Source: an uncultured Clostridia bacterium (GTDB lineage Bacteria; Bacillota; Clostridia; Oscillospirales; Ruminococcaceae). From it: 64,000 nucleotides of DNA. A program made the translations under genes and the position numbers. The notes under the pieces are model-generated. The model worked only from the letters and a program-made list of their open reading frames with translations, had not been told where the DNA came from and ran no database searches. The stretch covers positions 1 through 64,000 of the forward strand of contig CALXHI010000030.1 of assembly GCA_944388075.1 (NCBI GenBank), given 5' to 3'. Of the stretch, positions 53,973 through 63,788 are shown in pieces (the stretch's first letter is position 1; the number at the start of each line of letters is the position of its first letter).

Positions 53973-55262
53973 TCATACTGAGTCGAACCGAACGGCAATG
54001 GCATTGGCGTGTGCGGTCAAGCCCTCTTTTTCAGCGATGCAGAGAATCTTGTCCTTCGCATCCCGCAGAGCCTGTTCGGTGTAATAGATATAGCTTGAAC
54101 GCTTGACGAAGCTGTAAACCGAAAGCGGCGAGAAGAAACGTGCCGTTCCGGAAGTCGGCAACACGTGGTTCGGGCCGGCATAGTAATCGCCGAGCGGTTC
54201 GGAAGCATAAGCGCCCAGGAATACCGAACCGGCATTGTCAAGCTTGCCGATGTATTCGAGCGGATTTTCCATCAAGACTTCCAAGTGTTCGGGGGCAATC
54301 TCATTGGCGATGGCAACCGCAGCGGCAGAACCGTCACAGACGAGAATTGCACCGAACCGCTCGAGAGACTGCCGAATGATATCCTGACGGGAGAGCGTCG
54401 GCAGCTGGCGTTCGATTTCGGCGAGGGTTTCGTTGGCGATGCGCTCACTGGTCGTGACGAGAATCGAGGAGGCGAGGACATCGTGTTCTGCCTGTGACAT
54501 CAAATCGGCGGCGATATACTTGGGATTGGCAGAATCATCTGCCATGACGAGAATCTCGCTCGGACCTGCCACCATGTCAATATCCACCACACCGTAGAGC
54601 AGACGCTTTGCAGTTGCGACAAAGATATTGCCCGGTCCGACAATCTTGTCCACACGGGGAATGGAATCCGTACCGTAGGCGAGTGCGGCAACGGCTTGTG
54701 CGCCGCCCATCAGGAAGACTCTGTCCACACCGCAGAGTGCGGCTGCCACGAGAATATCGAGATTGGGCTTGCCGTCCTTACCGGGCGGTGTGACCATAAT
54801 CAGCTCCCCGACACCGGCAATCTTGGCAGGAATGGCGTTCATCAGCACACTGGAGGGATATGCCGCCGTACCGCCGGGAACATACAGACCTACACGTGCC
54901 AGACCACGCAGACGCTGTCCGAGAATGACGCCGTCCTCACGGGTATTGACAAAGCCCTGTTCCTTCTGCCGATTGTGGAAATCGGAGATTTGCTCGATGG
55001 CGGAGAGCAGGGCCTCAACGAATGCGGGGTCAGCCTGCTCGAGGGCATCGGAAATGGTATCGCAGTCGACCTCGAAGGTTTCGGGGCAGCGACCGTCAAA
55101 GCGTTCGGTATACATCCGAACCGCCTTGTCCCCATGCTGCCGTACATCCTCGAGAATGTCGGTAACGGTCTGCACAATGGCAGGGTCGGGAGCGGTACTC
55201 CGATTGCGGAGTGCCGCAAAGAAATTCTGTTCATCGATTCCATTGCAGCGAATGACTTGCAT
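53973..55262 (-). CDS. hisD: Histidinol dehydrogenase
   Basis: This 429-residue zinc enzyme oxidises histidinol to histidine. Motifs are VGLYVPGGTAAYPSSVLMNAIPAKIAGV, VDKIVGPGNIFVATAKRLLYG, DMVAGPSEILVMAD and the metal-binding SQAEHD. The start follows hisG by 15 bp. Confidence 0.97.
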   Translation of the reverse strand: MQVIRCNGIDEQNFFAALRNRSTAPDPAIVQTVTDILEDVRQHGDKAVRMYTERFDGRCPETFEVDCDTISDALEQADPAFVEALLSAIEQISDFHNRQKEQGFVNTREDGVILGQRLRGLARVGLYVPGGTAAYPSSVLMNAIPAKIAGVGELIMVTPPGKDGKPNLDILVAAALCGVDRVFLMGGAQAVAALAYGTDSIPRVDKIVGPGNIFVATAKRLLYGVVDIDMVAGPSEILVMADDSANPKYIAADLMSQAEHDVLASSILVTTSERIANETLAEIERQLPTLSRQDIIRQSLERFGAILVCDGSAAAVAIANEIAPEHLEVLMENPLEYIGKLDNAGSVFLGAYASEPLGDYYAGPNHVLPTSGTARFFSPLSVYSFVKRSSYIYYTEQALRDAKDKILCIAEKEGLTAHANAIAVRFDSV

Positions 55263-55277
55263 GGGTATCCTCCTATC

Positions 55278-55931
55278 TTATTGTGCGGCAGTGTCGGAGA
55301 GCAGCTGCTCCATTTGGGAAATCAGCGTTTCGACCTCTGCCTGCCTGAGCTTCATACTGACGGTATTGCAGATCATGCGGGCGGAAATGGCGCACACATC
55401 CTCAAAGACCTCCAAACCGTTTTCCTTGAGGGTCGTACCGGTTTCGACGATATCGACGATGCCGTTGGACAATTCAAGCAGCGGTGCCAATTCGACCGAG
55501 CCTTCAATCTTGACGATATCGACATCCATGCCCTTGGTTTCAAAGAAATTGCGTGTGACATTCGGGTATTTGGTTGCAATGGTTTTCACGCCAAATCCGC
55601 TGTAAAAATCCGTACCCTTTTTGCCGGCGAGGGCAAATTTGCAGCGACCAAAGCCGAGGTCGAGCAGCTCATAGAATGTGCCCTCCATCTCCATGATGGT
55701 ATCCTTGCCGACGACGCCCAAATCGCAGACGCCATGCTCGACATAGGTAATGACATCGTTTGCTTTGGCAAGCACGACCTCGAATTGCAAATCGCCGTTC
55801 GTGACCGGCAGAATCAGGCGGCGGCCCTTTTCTCGTACCACCGTGCAGTCATAGCCGAGCTGCTCGAGCAGTCCAATGGTATCCTTTTCCAGTCGCCCCT
55901 TGGTCAGGGCAATGCGCAAAGGCTTGCTCAT
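55278..55931 (-). CDS. hisG: ATP phosphoribosyltransferase, catalytic subunit (short form)
   Basis: This 217-residue enzyme is the short HisG that needs HisZ for activity and for feedback control. It shows IALTKGRLEKDTIGLLEQLGYD, DLGVVGKDTIME and the PRPP loop DIVETGTTLKENGLEV. It lies between hisZ and hisD, as expected for the HisGS/HisZ system. Confidence 0.97.
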   Translation of the reverse strand: MSKPLRIALTKGRLEKDTIGLLEQLGYDCTVVREKGRRLILPVTNGDLQFEVVLAKANDVITYVEHGVCDLGVVGKDTIMEMEGTFYELLDLGFGRCKFALAGKKGTDFYSGFGVKTIATKYPNVTRNFFETKGMDVDIVKIEGSVELAPLLELSNGIVDIVETGTTLKENGLEVFEDVCAISARMICNTVSMKLRQAEVETLISQMEQLLSDTAAQ

Positions 55932-55942
55932 AGCGGTCCTCC

Positions 55943-57154
55943 TTATCCTTGGGATGCAGCGGCTGCCGCATCGTCTTTTGCATATTCGATCGGCAAGACA
56001 CTATCAATGCCGTGCTGTTTGGCATATTGATGTGCCTGCTCGAGGGTTTCGGAGAGCGAATGCTCGACCACCAGTCCCTTTTTCCGCAGCGTTGCCGCAG
56101 CCTTGACCGCATCGGCCTCACAGCCCGTCGCTGCCCAGATGAGGACATTGCTGTTTTGGGGCTGTGCCGGTTCGGTCTGCTGTCTGCTGAGGATCTTGAC
56201 AATGGCATCGATGTTCACCCCAAAGCCGGTTGCCGGAACATCATAGCCGAATTCGGCAAGCAAATTGTCATAGCGACCGCCGGAAAGCACCTCCTGCCCA
56301 TAGCCGGAGAGATAGCCGCGGACAATCATGCCGGTATAGTAATCCGTACGGTGTACCATGCCCAAATCGACGGTAATATGCGCCGGGTCGGCAAACTGCG
56401 TAACGGCTTCCCATATCGAATGCAATTCCTCGAGAATCTCGGCGAATGCCTCACCCGGACAGAGTGCCGCAGCCTGTGCAAAGACCGCCTCTCCGCCGAA
56501 CAATCTCGGCAGCATCCGTAAGGCTTTCGTCACATAGCTTTGCGGCAGGGTATCGAGCAGGTCATTCAGTGCCGGGAAATTTTTGGTTTCGATGTAGTCA
56601 CGGATGGTTTCCTTGGTGTCCTCGGAAACCGAAAGCTCCTGCATCAGCTGCCGGAAGAATGCGGCATTGCCCAGTTCGAGCGTATACTCCGTGCCGCAGG
56701 ACACCAGCACATCCACTGCCGCTGCCAGCACCTCCATATCCGCCATACGGGAGGATGAGCCGATCAGCTCGATACCGGCCTGTGCAATCTCGTCGTCACG
56801 ACCTTTCAGTGACGGCGAGATGACATGGACATTCTGGTTATAGCAAAGGCGCAGCGGCAGGGCAGCGTCCCGCAGACGGGTGGCGCAGACTCTTGCAATC
56901 GGCACGGTATTGTCCGGACGCAGCACGAGCAGCCTGCCCTTCGCATCGGTCAGCTTGTACATCCGCTCCTGTGGAAACGGGGCGGTTTTCCGATCGAAGA
57001 CATCGTAAAATTCGAGGGTCGGGGTAATCAATTCGCTGTAGCCTCTTGCCGTAAACAGGTCATGCAGACGGGTTTCGACTTGTCGGCGCAGCGTACATTC
57101 CGCAAAGAGCGCATCTCGCATTCCTTCCGGTGTGACGAAGTCATATCGTTTCAT
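55943..57154 (-). CDS. hisZ: ATP phosphoribosyltransferase regulatory subunit HisZ
   Basis: This 403-residue protein is a relative of histidyl-tRNA synthetase without charging activity. It has the class II core (motif 2 in LLVLRPDNTVPIARVCATRLRD and GYGQEVLSGGRYDNLLAEFG) and pairs with the short HisG. The true HisRS anticodon domain is replaced by a shorter C-terminal part. It opens the his operon, with an operator-like palindrome across the promoter upstream. Confidence 0.94.
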   Translation of the reverse strand: MKRYDFVTPEGMRDALFAECTLRRQVETRLHDLFTARGYSELITPTLEFYDVFDRKTAPFPQERMYKLTDAKGRLLVLRPDNTVPIARVCATRLRDAALPLRLCYNQNVHVISPSLKGRDDEIAQAGIELIGSSSRMADMEVLAAAVDVLVSCGTEYTLELGNAAFFRQLMQELSVSEDTKETIRDYIETKNFPALNDLLDTLPQSYVTKALRMLPRLFGGEAVFAQAAALCPGEAFAEILEELHSIWEAVTQFADPAHITVDLGMVHRTDYYTGMIVRGYLSGYGQEVLSGGRYDNLLAEFGYDVPATGFGVNIDAIVKILSRQQTEPAQPQNSNVLIWAATGCEADAVKAAATLRKKGLVVEHSLSETLEQAHQYAKQHGIDSVLPIEYAKDDAAAAASQG

Positions 57155-57199
57155 CTGGTGAAATATCCTTTCCGTTTGGTTTCACTTTAGCGTAGTAGC

Positions 57200-57236
57200 A
57201 TGGTAACATGATACCATGATAACATCGAAAAGTCAA
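57200..57236 (-). promoter_or_regulatory. Promoter and overlapping operator-like palindromes of the his operon
   Basis: On the minus strand TTGACT (57236-57231), 17 bp, then TATCAT (57213-57208). The palindrome ATGGTAACATGATACCAT (57200-57217) covers the -10 box, and another ATG...TAACAT half (57216-57225) extends into the spacer. A repressor here would block the promoter. TrpR-like HisR proteins are proposed to control his operons in clostridia and are one candidate. Confidence 0.65.
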
Positions 57237-57237
57237 G

Positions 57238-60200
57238 TCAAAAGAGGGAAAGCTGGTTAGATTTCGGCAGATCGCCCAAAGCGCCCATTTGCTCGAGGAC
57301 TTCAATTGTTGTCTTTGACGCACCGCTTGCCGCCTGAAATTCGTCGACACACATAAAATCGGCAGTCTGTGCGGTGGTATAGAGCTTTTCGGCAGCGGCA
57401 GCACCGATACCGGGAATGGCGGAGAAGGGGATACGCAGCTTGCCGTCCTCGATGAGGTATTTGGAGGCATGGGAGCGGCGAATATCGACCGGCAGAAATG
57501 CAAAGCCACGGCAGAGCATCTCATTGACGATTTTGAGCATATCGAGCAGATCGGATTCCTTTTTGGAACGAGCCTTGCCCTTTTCGTTCAGCTCGATGAT
57601 TTTTGCACGGACGGCATTCTTGCCGGCGACAGCCAGCTTGGCATCAAAATCATTGCCGCGGACGGAAAAGTAGGTGGCGTAGAAATCGAGCGGCTTATAG
57701 AGCTTGAACCACGCCAGCTTCATGGCAGCGGTAACATAAGCGGCAGCGTGTGCCTTCGGGAACATATATTTGATCTTCAAGCAGCTGTCGATATACCAAT
57801 CCGGCACATCATGGTCCTTGAGCATTTGAATGCGTTCGGGGGTAAAGGTTTTGGGTGCTTTGCCCTTACGGGTATCCTCCATAATCTGGAACGCTTCTTT
57901 CGAGGGCACGCCGTGATAGAGCAAATAGGTCATGATGGAGTCACGAGTACCAATCACATTGGAAATCGTGCAGATATTGTTCGCAATCAAATCCTCCGCA
58001 TTGCCCTTCCACACATCCGTCCCGTGGCTTAGACCGGAAATCTGCAAGAAGTCCGAGAACTGCTTGGGCTGTGCGCTGATGAGCATACCGATGGTGAAGT
58101 TTGTGCCCATTTCCGGCAAACCAAGACTGCCGGTTTTGCAGAAAATATCGTCCTCCGTGACGCCCATCACCGTACAGTCGGTACACATACGGAACACGTC
58201 TTGATCGGTGGTCGGGACATCGGCAATCTTTATGCCGGTGCTGTCCTCAAGGTGCTTGTAGAGGGTCGGCACGAGATGCCCCAGCTCGTCCAGCTTGAGA
58301 ATGGTATCGTGCAGACTGTTGAAATCGAAGTGTGTGGTGATGGAGTCCGCCTCGTCTTCGCTCGGTTCACCGGGCTGCTGCACGGGCGTAAAATCGAAGA
58401 TATCGAAGTCCTCCGGCACAACGACCATGCCGCCGGGGTGCTGACCGGTGGTTTTCTTGACACCGACACAGCCGGCGACCAGACGGTTGACCTCGCTATT
58501 GTTGACGCTGATGCCGCAGTCATCGAGGTAGTGCTTGACATAGCCGTATGCGATTTTGTCCTTGACCGCAGAAATCGTACCGGCTTTGAACACATTCGTT
58601 CTGCCGAATAGGGTTTCGGTATATCGGTGCGAACGGGTGTGGTATTCGTTGGAAAAGTTCTGGTCGATATCGGGGGCTTTGTCGCCATCGAATCCCAGAA
58701 AGGTTTCAAAGGGGATATCGTGGCCATCCCGTTTCATCGGGGTTTGGCATTCCGGACAGTCTTTCGGCGGCAGATCAAAGCCCGAACCGACGTTGCCATC
58801 GGTAATGAATTCGCTGTGCTTGCACTTGGGGCAGACATAGTGGGGTACGAGGGGGTTGACCTCGGAGATGCCCGCCATACTCGCCACAAACGACGAGCCA
58901 ACCGAACCACGAGAGCCGACCAGATAGCCATTGCGTTCGGATTCGGCAACGAGCTTCTGTGCAATCATGTAAAGTACGGAGAAACCGTGTCGGATGATGG
59001 AATCCAGCTCTCGGTCAAGCCGTTTGCGCACGAGCTCCGGCAACGGATCGCCGTAAATGTTTTTGGCGGTTTCATTGGTGATCCGCACCAAATCCTCCTC
59101 CGCACCGGGCAGCGATGGCGTAAATGTTCCCTTCGGAATCGCATGGCAGCGGTCAATTTTATCGGCAATGCGATTGGGATTCGTCACCACGACCTCGAAT
59201 GCCCGATCCGCACCGAGATAGTCGAATTCCTCAAGCATTTCATCGGTGGTACGGAAATAGAGCGGCGACTGGTCGGACGCATCGTCAAAGCCGTTGCCGT
59301 ACTGCAAAATCTGGCGGTAGATGCTGTCCTTGGCATCGAGAAAATGCACATCACCCGTTGCGACAACCGGAATGCCGAGCCGGTCACCGATGGCAAGCAC
59401 CTTGCGATTGAGGTCACGCAAATCCTCTTCGGTTTTGGGGGGGAATTTATCGCTGCGGAGCATGAAGGCATTGTTGGCAATCGGCTGAATTTCGAGATAG
59501 TCATAGAATTTGGCAATCTCATCGAGTTCCGCATCGGATTTGCCCTCAAGAATGGCGGTAAACAGCTCTCCGGCTTCACAGGCACTGCCGAAAATCAAGC
59601 CTTCCCGATGCTTTTGCAGCACCGACTTCGGCATCAGCGGCTTCTTATAGAAATAGTCGAGTTGACTGTATGAGACCAGACGGTAGAGATTTTTCATGCC
59701 GGTCTGGTTTTTGGCAAGGATGATCTGGTGGAAGGACTTGCGTTTTTTCGGGTCGATCGGCGGCAGCACGGCATTGAGGTCGGCGAGCGTCTTGACCTGA
59801 TATTGCTTGACGGCACGCTCGATGAGGGCGATGTAGATTTTTGCGAGTATATACGCATCATCGGATGCCCGATGATGCTCGAACTTACCGCGCTTTAAGT
59901 ACTTTGCGACATAGTCGAGCCGATGGTGGCCGAGTTCCGGCAGCATCACACGGCATAGCACCAGCGTATCGAGCGTGGCAAAGGGAAAGTCAATGGCATG
60001 ACGGGCGCAGACCGCACGGATGAATGCCGTATCGAAAGCCGCATTGTGTGCGATCAGCACGGGGTGATCGCCGCAAAATTCCATCAGCTGACGCAGGGCA
60101 TCGGCTTCTTTCGGTGCATTGGCAACCATTTCATTGGTAATGCCGGTCAATTCGGTGATATTGCCGGGGATAGGCTGTTCGGGATTGACGAAGGTCTGGA

Positions 60201-61569
60201 AGCTGTCGAGGATGCGCAGACCTTTGACCTTGACCGCACCGATTTCGGTTAAGCGGTCATTTTGCGAGGAGAGACCCGTGGTTTCCACATCAAAGAGAAT
60301 GACCTCGTCCTCAATGGAACGAGTGTCGGCAGTATCGATGATGCACTCGTTCTGCAAATCGTTGACGACATAGGCTTCACAGCCGTAAATGACACGAAAA
60401 TCCTTCCACTTGGCGGTCTGATTCATTGCCTGCGGGAAGGACTGCACCACGCCGTGGTCGGTAATCGCAATTGCACGATGCCCCCAGTCTCTGGCACGCT
60501 GCACCAAATCCTCGACAGCAGTGACACCGTCCATCGCAGACATATTCGTATGCAGATGCAGCTCCACACGCTTTTGCGGTGCATCGTCGGTACGGATTTG
60601 CTTGGTATAGGTATTGATGGCGATGGGTTTCATGACGATATCGTTGTCATAGTCGTCAAACGCTACGGATCCGTAAATCATCACAGTTGCCTTCGGCTTG
60701 ATTTTGTCGAACGGAAAATCGGCAAGCTGCTGTTCATCGAGGAACAGCTTGATCAGGATACTGCCGGTAAAATCGGTGACGGCAAAGGTCACGAGGGTTT
60801 TGCCGTTCTTGAGCGGACGGGTTTCGGGTTTCTGGAATACCTCGACAGCCGCCGCAACCTTGCCGTTCGAGGGCAGGGCAGAGATGATTTCGGAGAGCGG
60901 TTTCGGCGGCTCTTTGACCAGACGACCGTAGAGCACATTCAGGCTCTCCTTATCGGGACGCTCAGGCTGAAGCGGCTCGGCATCGGGGGTAATCGAAGTG
61001 AAGGTCGGTTTCGGTTCGGGTTCGGCATCGGAGATAAAGAAGCGGTCTTCCGGCAGCGAATCGAGCACTTCGTTCTGCATGGCGGCATGGGCTTCCTCGG
61101 ACGCATGGATATCACCGCCATATTCCACCTTCAGCACAATACCGAAAATCGTATGGATCGCACGGGCAAGCTCGTCCCGAAAATGCGTCTGGTCGAGCAG
61201 ATCCGCACCGCCGTGCCGGAGCAAAATCGAGAGCACGCCGTTTTCATAGGTCAGACCGGCATCATCGAGAAAGCCGTTGATCATCGGAAAATCACCCTTC
61301 AGCGTCAAAAACAAATCGGGCAGAACATCGATTGAAAAAGTTTCGGCAGGATAGCGGCAGAGAATTCGAGTCTGTCGGTCTATGCGAGTCGATAGCTCCT
61401 GTTCGGTTTTGGCGAGGGTTTCATGGGGAATGGGTGTGTCGAATGCCACCACAAAATAGAGTCGGGTGTGCGCCTTGTTCGTCATCACCCGCTGCAATGT
61501 TCCGTCCAGTATGCATGTCGGGAGCTTCAACCCGAAGTCCCGCAGAAATTTACGCAGGGTCTGCTGCAT
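57238..61569 (-). CDS. polC: DNA polymerase III PolC, Gram-positive replicative polymerase
   Basis: This enzyme of about 1443 residues combines an N-terminal domain, an OB fold (TLVTFAVTDFTGSILIKLF), a PHP domain split by the exonuclease (RVELHLHTNMSAMDG), and the DnaQ-like 3'-5' exonuclease (VILFDVETTGLSSQNDRLTEIG with later HNAAFDTAF). The C-family polymerase core has GSRGSVGSSFVASMAGI, DIDQNFSNEY and GQHPGGMVVVP. The last residues QLSLF resemble a clamp-binding motif. ATG 61569 was chosen, since the upstream ATG at 61581 overlaps GGAAAGG. It ends 2 bp from the his promoter, with no terminator between. Confidence 0.97.
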   Translation of the reverse strand: MQQTLRKFLRDFGLKLPTCILDGTLQRVMTNKAHTRLYFVVAFDTPIPHETLAKTEQELSTRIDRQTRILCRYPAETFSIDVLPDLFLTLKGDFPMINGFLDDAGLTYENGVLSILLRHGGADLLDQTHFRDELARAIHTIFGIVLKVEYGGDIHASEEAHAAMQNEVLDSLPEDRFFISDAEPEPKPTFTSITPDAEPLQPERPDKESLNVLYGRLVKEPPKPLSEIISALPSNGKVAAAVEVFQKPETRPLKNGKTLVTFAVTDFTGSILIKLFLDEQQLADFPFDKIKPKATVMIYGSVAFDDYDNDIVMKPIAINTYTKQIRTDDAPQKRVELHLHTNMSAMDGVTAVEDLVQRARDWGHRAIAITDHGVVQSFPQAMNQTAKWKDFRVIYGCEAYVVNDLQNECIIDTADTRSIEDEVILFDVETTGLSSQNDRLTEIGAVKVKGLRILDSFQTFVNPEQPIPGNITELTGITNEMVANAPKEADALRQLMEFCGDHPVLIAHNAAFDTAFIRAVCARHAIDFPFATLDTLVLCRVMLPELGHHRLDYVAKYLKRGKFEHHRASDDAYILAKIYIALIERAVKQYQVKTLADLNAVLPPIDPKKRKSFHQIILAKNQTGMKNLYRLVSYSQLDYFYKKPLMPKSVLQKHREGLIFGSACEAGELFTAILEGKSDAELDEIAKFYDYLEIQPIANNAFMLRSDKFPPKTEEDLRDLNRKVLAIGDRLGIPVVATGDVHFLDAKDSIYRQILQYGNGFDDASDQSPLYFRTTDEMLEEFDYLGADRAFEVVVTNPNRIADKIDRCHAIPKGTFTPSLPGAEEDLVRITNETAKNIYGDPLPELVRKRLDRELDSIIRHGFSVLYMIAQKLVAESERNGYLVGSRGSVGSSFVASMAGISEVNPLVPHYVCPKCKHSEFITDGNVGSGFDLPPKDCPECQTPMKRDGHDIPFETFLGFDGDKAPDIDQNFSNEYHTRSHRYTETLFGRTNVFKAGTISAVKDKIAYGYVKHYLDDCGISVNNSEVNRLVAGCVGVKKTTGQHPGGMVVVPEDFDIFDFTPVQQPGEPSEDEADSITTHFDFNSLHDTILKLDELGHLVPTLYKHLEDSTGIKIADVPTTDQDVFRMCTDCTVMGVTEDDIFCKTGSLGLPEMGTNFTIGMLISAQPKQFSDFLQISGLSHGTDVWKGNAEDLIANNICTISNVIGTRDSIMTYLLYHGVPSKEAFQIMEDTRKGKAPKTFTPERIQMLKDHDVPDWYIDSCLKIKYMFPKAHAAAYVTAAMKLAWFKLYKPLDFYATYFSVRGNDFDAKLAVAGKNAVRAKIIELNEKGKARSKKESDLLDMLKIVNEMLCRGFAFLPVDIRRSHASKYLIEDGKLRIPFSAIPGIGAAAAEKLYTTAQTADFMCVDEFQAASGASKTTIEVLEQMGALGDLPKSNQLSLF

Positions 61570-61587
61570 GAAATGGCACATCCTTTC

Positions 61588-61626
61588 CTATGGCGAAACC
61601 GCACAAAATCTGTGCGGTACTGCCAA
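61588..61626. repeat. ACCGCAC palindromic repeat, short copy D
   Basis: A compact hairpin TATGGCGAAACCGCACA / TGTGCGGTACTGCCAA with a short AAATC loop contains only the outer arms of the repeat. It lies 10 bp beyond the ispG stop and just before polC. Confidence 0.65.
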
Positions 61627-61636
61627 TGATGTAGAA

Positions 61637-62674
61637 TCAGAGTTTTTCGATTTCGGCAAGCAAGGCTTCGACCATTTCCGATTCAGGTACCTTCCGAAGA
61701 ATTTCCTCCCCACGGAACAGGACCGCACAGCCGTCACCGCCGGCAATGCCGATATCGGCTTCTCGTGCCTCACCGGGACCATTGACCACACAGCCCATGA
61801 CGGCAACCTTGATATTTTTCTTGCAGCTGCGCAATGCCTGTTCGACGGCATTCGCCGCGGAAATCAGGTCGATACGGGTTCTGCCGCAGGTCGGGCAGGA
61901 CACGAGCGTAACGCCCTCCCGTTTGCCAACTGCCTTGAGAATGTCGATGGCAGCGGCAATTTCCTCGACCGGATCGGCGGTCAGAGAAACCCGAATGGTT
62001 TCGCCAATGCCGTCACAGAGCAGCGAACCGATACCGGCGGCGGATTTGATCAGCCCCATGCGAGCCGTACCGGCTTCGGTGACACCGAGGTGGAGCGGAT
62101 AGTGCGTGCGTTCGGCGGCAAGGCGATAGCAGGCAATCATGTTGCGCACATCGGAGGATTTGATGGAGATGACGATATCCTCGAAGTCGAACTGTTCGAG
62201 CACGGCGGCGTGCTGCATGGCACTCTCCACCAAGGCTTCGGGTGTTGGTGTACCATATTTGGCGAGCAGATTCTTTTCGAGCGAACCCGAATTGACACCG
62301 ATGCGAATCGGGATATGCTTTTGGCGGCAGCGGTCTGCGACTGCCTTCACACGGTCAAGCGCACCGATATTGCCGGGGTTGATACGAATCTTGTCGATAC
62401 CGGCATCAGCAGCCGCTAGCGCAAGGCGGTAGTCGAAATGGATATCGGCAACCAGCGGAATCGAAACCGCTTCCTTGATGGCAGGAATCAGTGCAATGGC
62501 GTCCATATCGGGAATCGCCGCACGCAGAATCTCACAGCCGGCAGCTTCGAGGGCTTTTGCCTGTGCGACCGAACCGGCGATGTCATCGGAGCGGGTATTG
62601 AGCATGGACTGGATATAGATATGCTGTCCGTCGAGGGTGCAGTTCCCGACACGAACGGGATGAATGGTTCTCAT
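61637..62674 (-). CDS. ispG: 4-hydroxy-3-methylbut-2-en-1-yl diphosphate synthase
   Basis: This 345-residue iron-sulfur enzyme of the MEP isoprenoid pathway starts RTIHPVRVGNCTLDGQHIYIQSMLNT, has the ADIHFDYRLAL and RINPGNIG strands, and carries the three cluster cysteines in SCPTCGRTRID and VMGCVVNGPGEARE. ATG 62674 has GGAGG 8 bases upstream. It lies between rseP and polC, an order conserved in clostridia together with dxr. Confidence 0.97.
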   Translation of the reverse strand: MRTIHPVRVGNCTLDGQHIYIQSMLNTRSDDIAGSVAQAKALEAAGCEILRAAIPDMDAIALIPAIKEAVSIPLVADIHFDYRLALAAADAGIDKIRINPGNIGALDRVKAVADRCRQKHIPIRIGVNSGSLEKNLLAKYGTPTPEALVESAMQHAAVLEQFDFEDIVISIKSSDVRNMIACYRLAAERTHYPLHLGVTEAGTARMGLIKSAAGIGSLLCDGIGETIRVSLTADPVEEIAAAIDILKAVGKREGVTLVSCPTCGRTRIDLISAANAVEQALRSCKKNIKVAVMGCVVNGPGEAREADIGIAGGDGCAVLFRGEEILRKVPESEMVEALLAEIEKL

Positions 62675-62692
62675 GGCGAACACCTCCGAATG

Positions 62693-63751
62693 TTACTGCG
62701 TGGGCGGTTGGAAGATACGGAAAATATCCTGAAATGTCACGGCAATCATCAGCAGCATGAGCAGCGAAAGCCCGACAAAGTGGATCATGCCTTCGACTTT
62801 TGCGGAAATGGGCTTGCGGCGGATGGCTTCGATGATGAGGAATACCATGCGGCCGCCGTCGAGGGCAGGGAAGGGAATCAGGTTGAAAATACCGACGTTG
62901 ATGGTGATGAATGCCATCAGGTCAAAGAGCGTCAGGCATTTTTCCCGGAATGTTTTGCTTTGCTCGACGACCGTTGCGGTGGTATCGACAATGCCGACCA
63001 CGCCGGAGAGGTCATGGAAGCCGTACTTGCCGGATATCAAATCTACAAGCGAAATCCAAATCAGACGAGCGGTCGAGATGGTATTGCGACAGCTGTATGC
63101 CAGCACGGAGCCGAAGGTTTTCTCCTGTCCGTACACATAAAAATCCAGCAAACCCGTGGTTTCCTCATCATAGAACTTAACATTCTCGAGCGTGACCTTT
63201 TCGCCTGCCCGTTCGACCACGACCGTAAAGGTATCACAATCGTCATTTTGCAGGGCATAGGAGATATCGGTTGCGGTGAAGATATGCAGGCCGTTGATTT
63301 CGACAAAGCGGTCATCGACTTGCAGCCACTGATCCGATGTTGCAATGGATTCACCGGCTTCATTGCGGTGAAAATCGGCAACGGTGGTGGAAGTGATGGC
63401 GGTATCGATGCAGGTGACCAGTATGATCAGGAAAAATCCCAAAATGACATTCATGGTCGCACCGGCAACCGTCACGAGCATACGTTTCCAGACCGGCTGT
63501 TTGCGAAAGGAGCGGGGGTCATCGCTGTTTTCGTCCTCGCCCTCCATGGCACAATAGCCGCCGATGGGGAGTAATCGCAGGGTATAGAGCGTTTCGCCTC
63601 TTTGTTTTTGCAGGAGCTTCGGCCCCATGCCGATGGAAAACTCCAGCACACGAATGCCGCATTTTTTCGCAACGGCAAAATGCCCAAGCTCATGAATGAA
63701 GATAATCACGCCAAAGCAGAGGATCGCAACGAGAATGGTAATCAGATTCAT
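62693..63751 (-). CDS. rseP: RseP-type site-2 metalloprotease
   Basis: This 352-residue membrane protease (M50) cuts transmembrane anti-sigma factors or signal peptides. The zinc site is HELGH at residues 20-24 with the second motif NLIPFPALDGGRM. One PDZ-like domain (about 135-215) lies between the outer helices, which are at about 5-25, 90-115, 285-305 and 325-345. ATG 63751 has AAAGGAG 11 bases upstream, and upstream in-frame sequence is not protein-like. It follows dxr by 37 bp. Confidence 0.94.
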   Translation of the reverse strand: MNLITILVAILCFGVIIFIHELGHFAVAKKCGIRVLEFSIGMGPKLLQKQRGETLYTLRLLPIGGYCAMEGEDENSDDPRSFRKQPVWKRMLVTVAGATMNVILGFFLIILVTCIDTAITSTTVADFHRNEAGESIATSDQWLQVDDRFVEINGLHIFTATDISYALQNDDCDTFTVVVERAGEKVTLENVKFYDEETTGLLDFYVYGQEKTFGSVLAYSCRNTISTARLIWISLVDLISGKYGFHDLSGVVGIVDTTATVVEQSKTFREKCLTLFDLMAFITINVGIFNLIPFPALDGGRMVFLIIEAIRRKPISAKVEGMIHFVGLSLLMLLMIAVTFQDIFRIFQPPTQ

Positions 63752-63788
63752 AGGACAGAATGCTCCTTTTCCGCAGCAGAGATATGGT

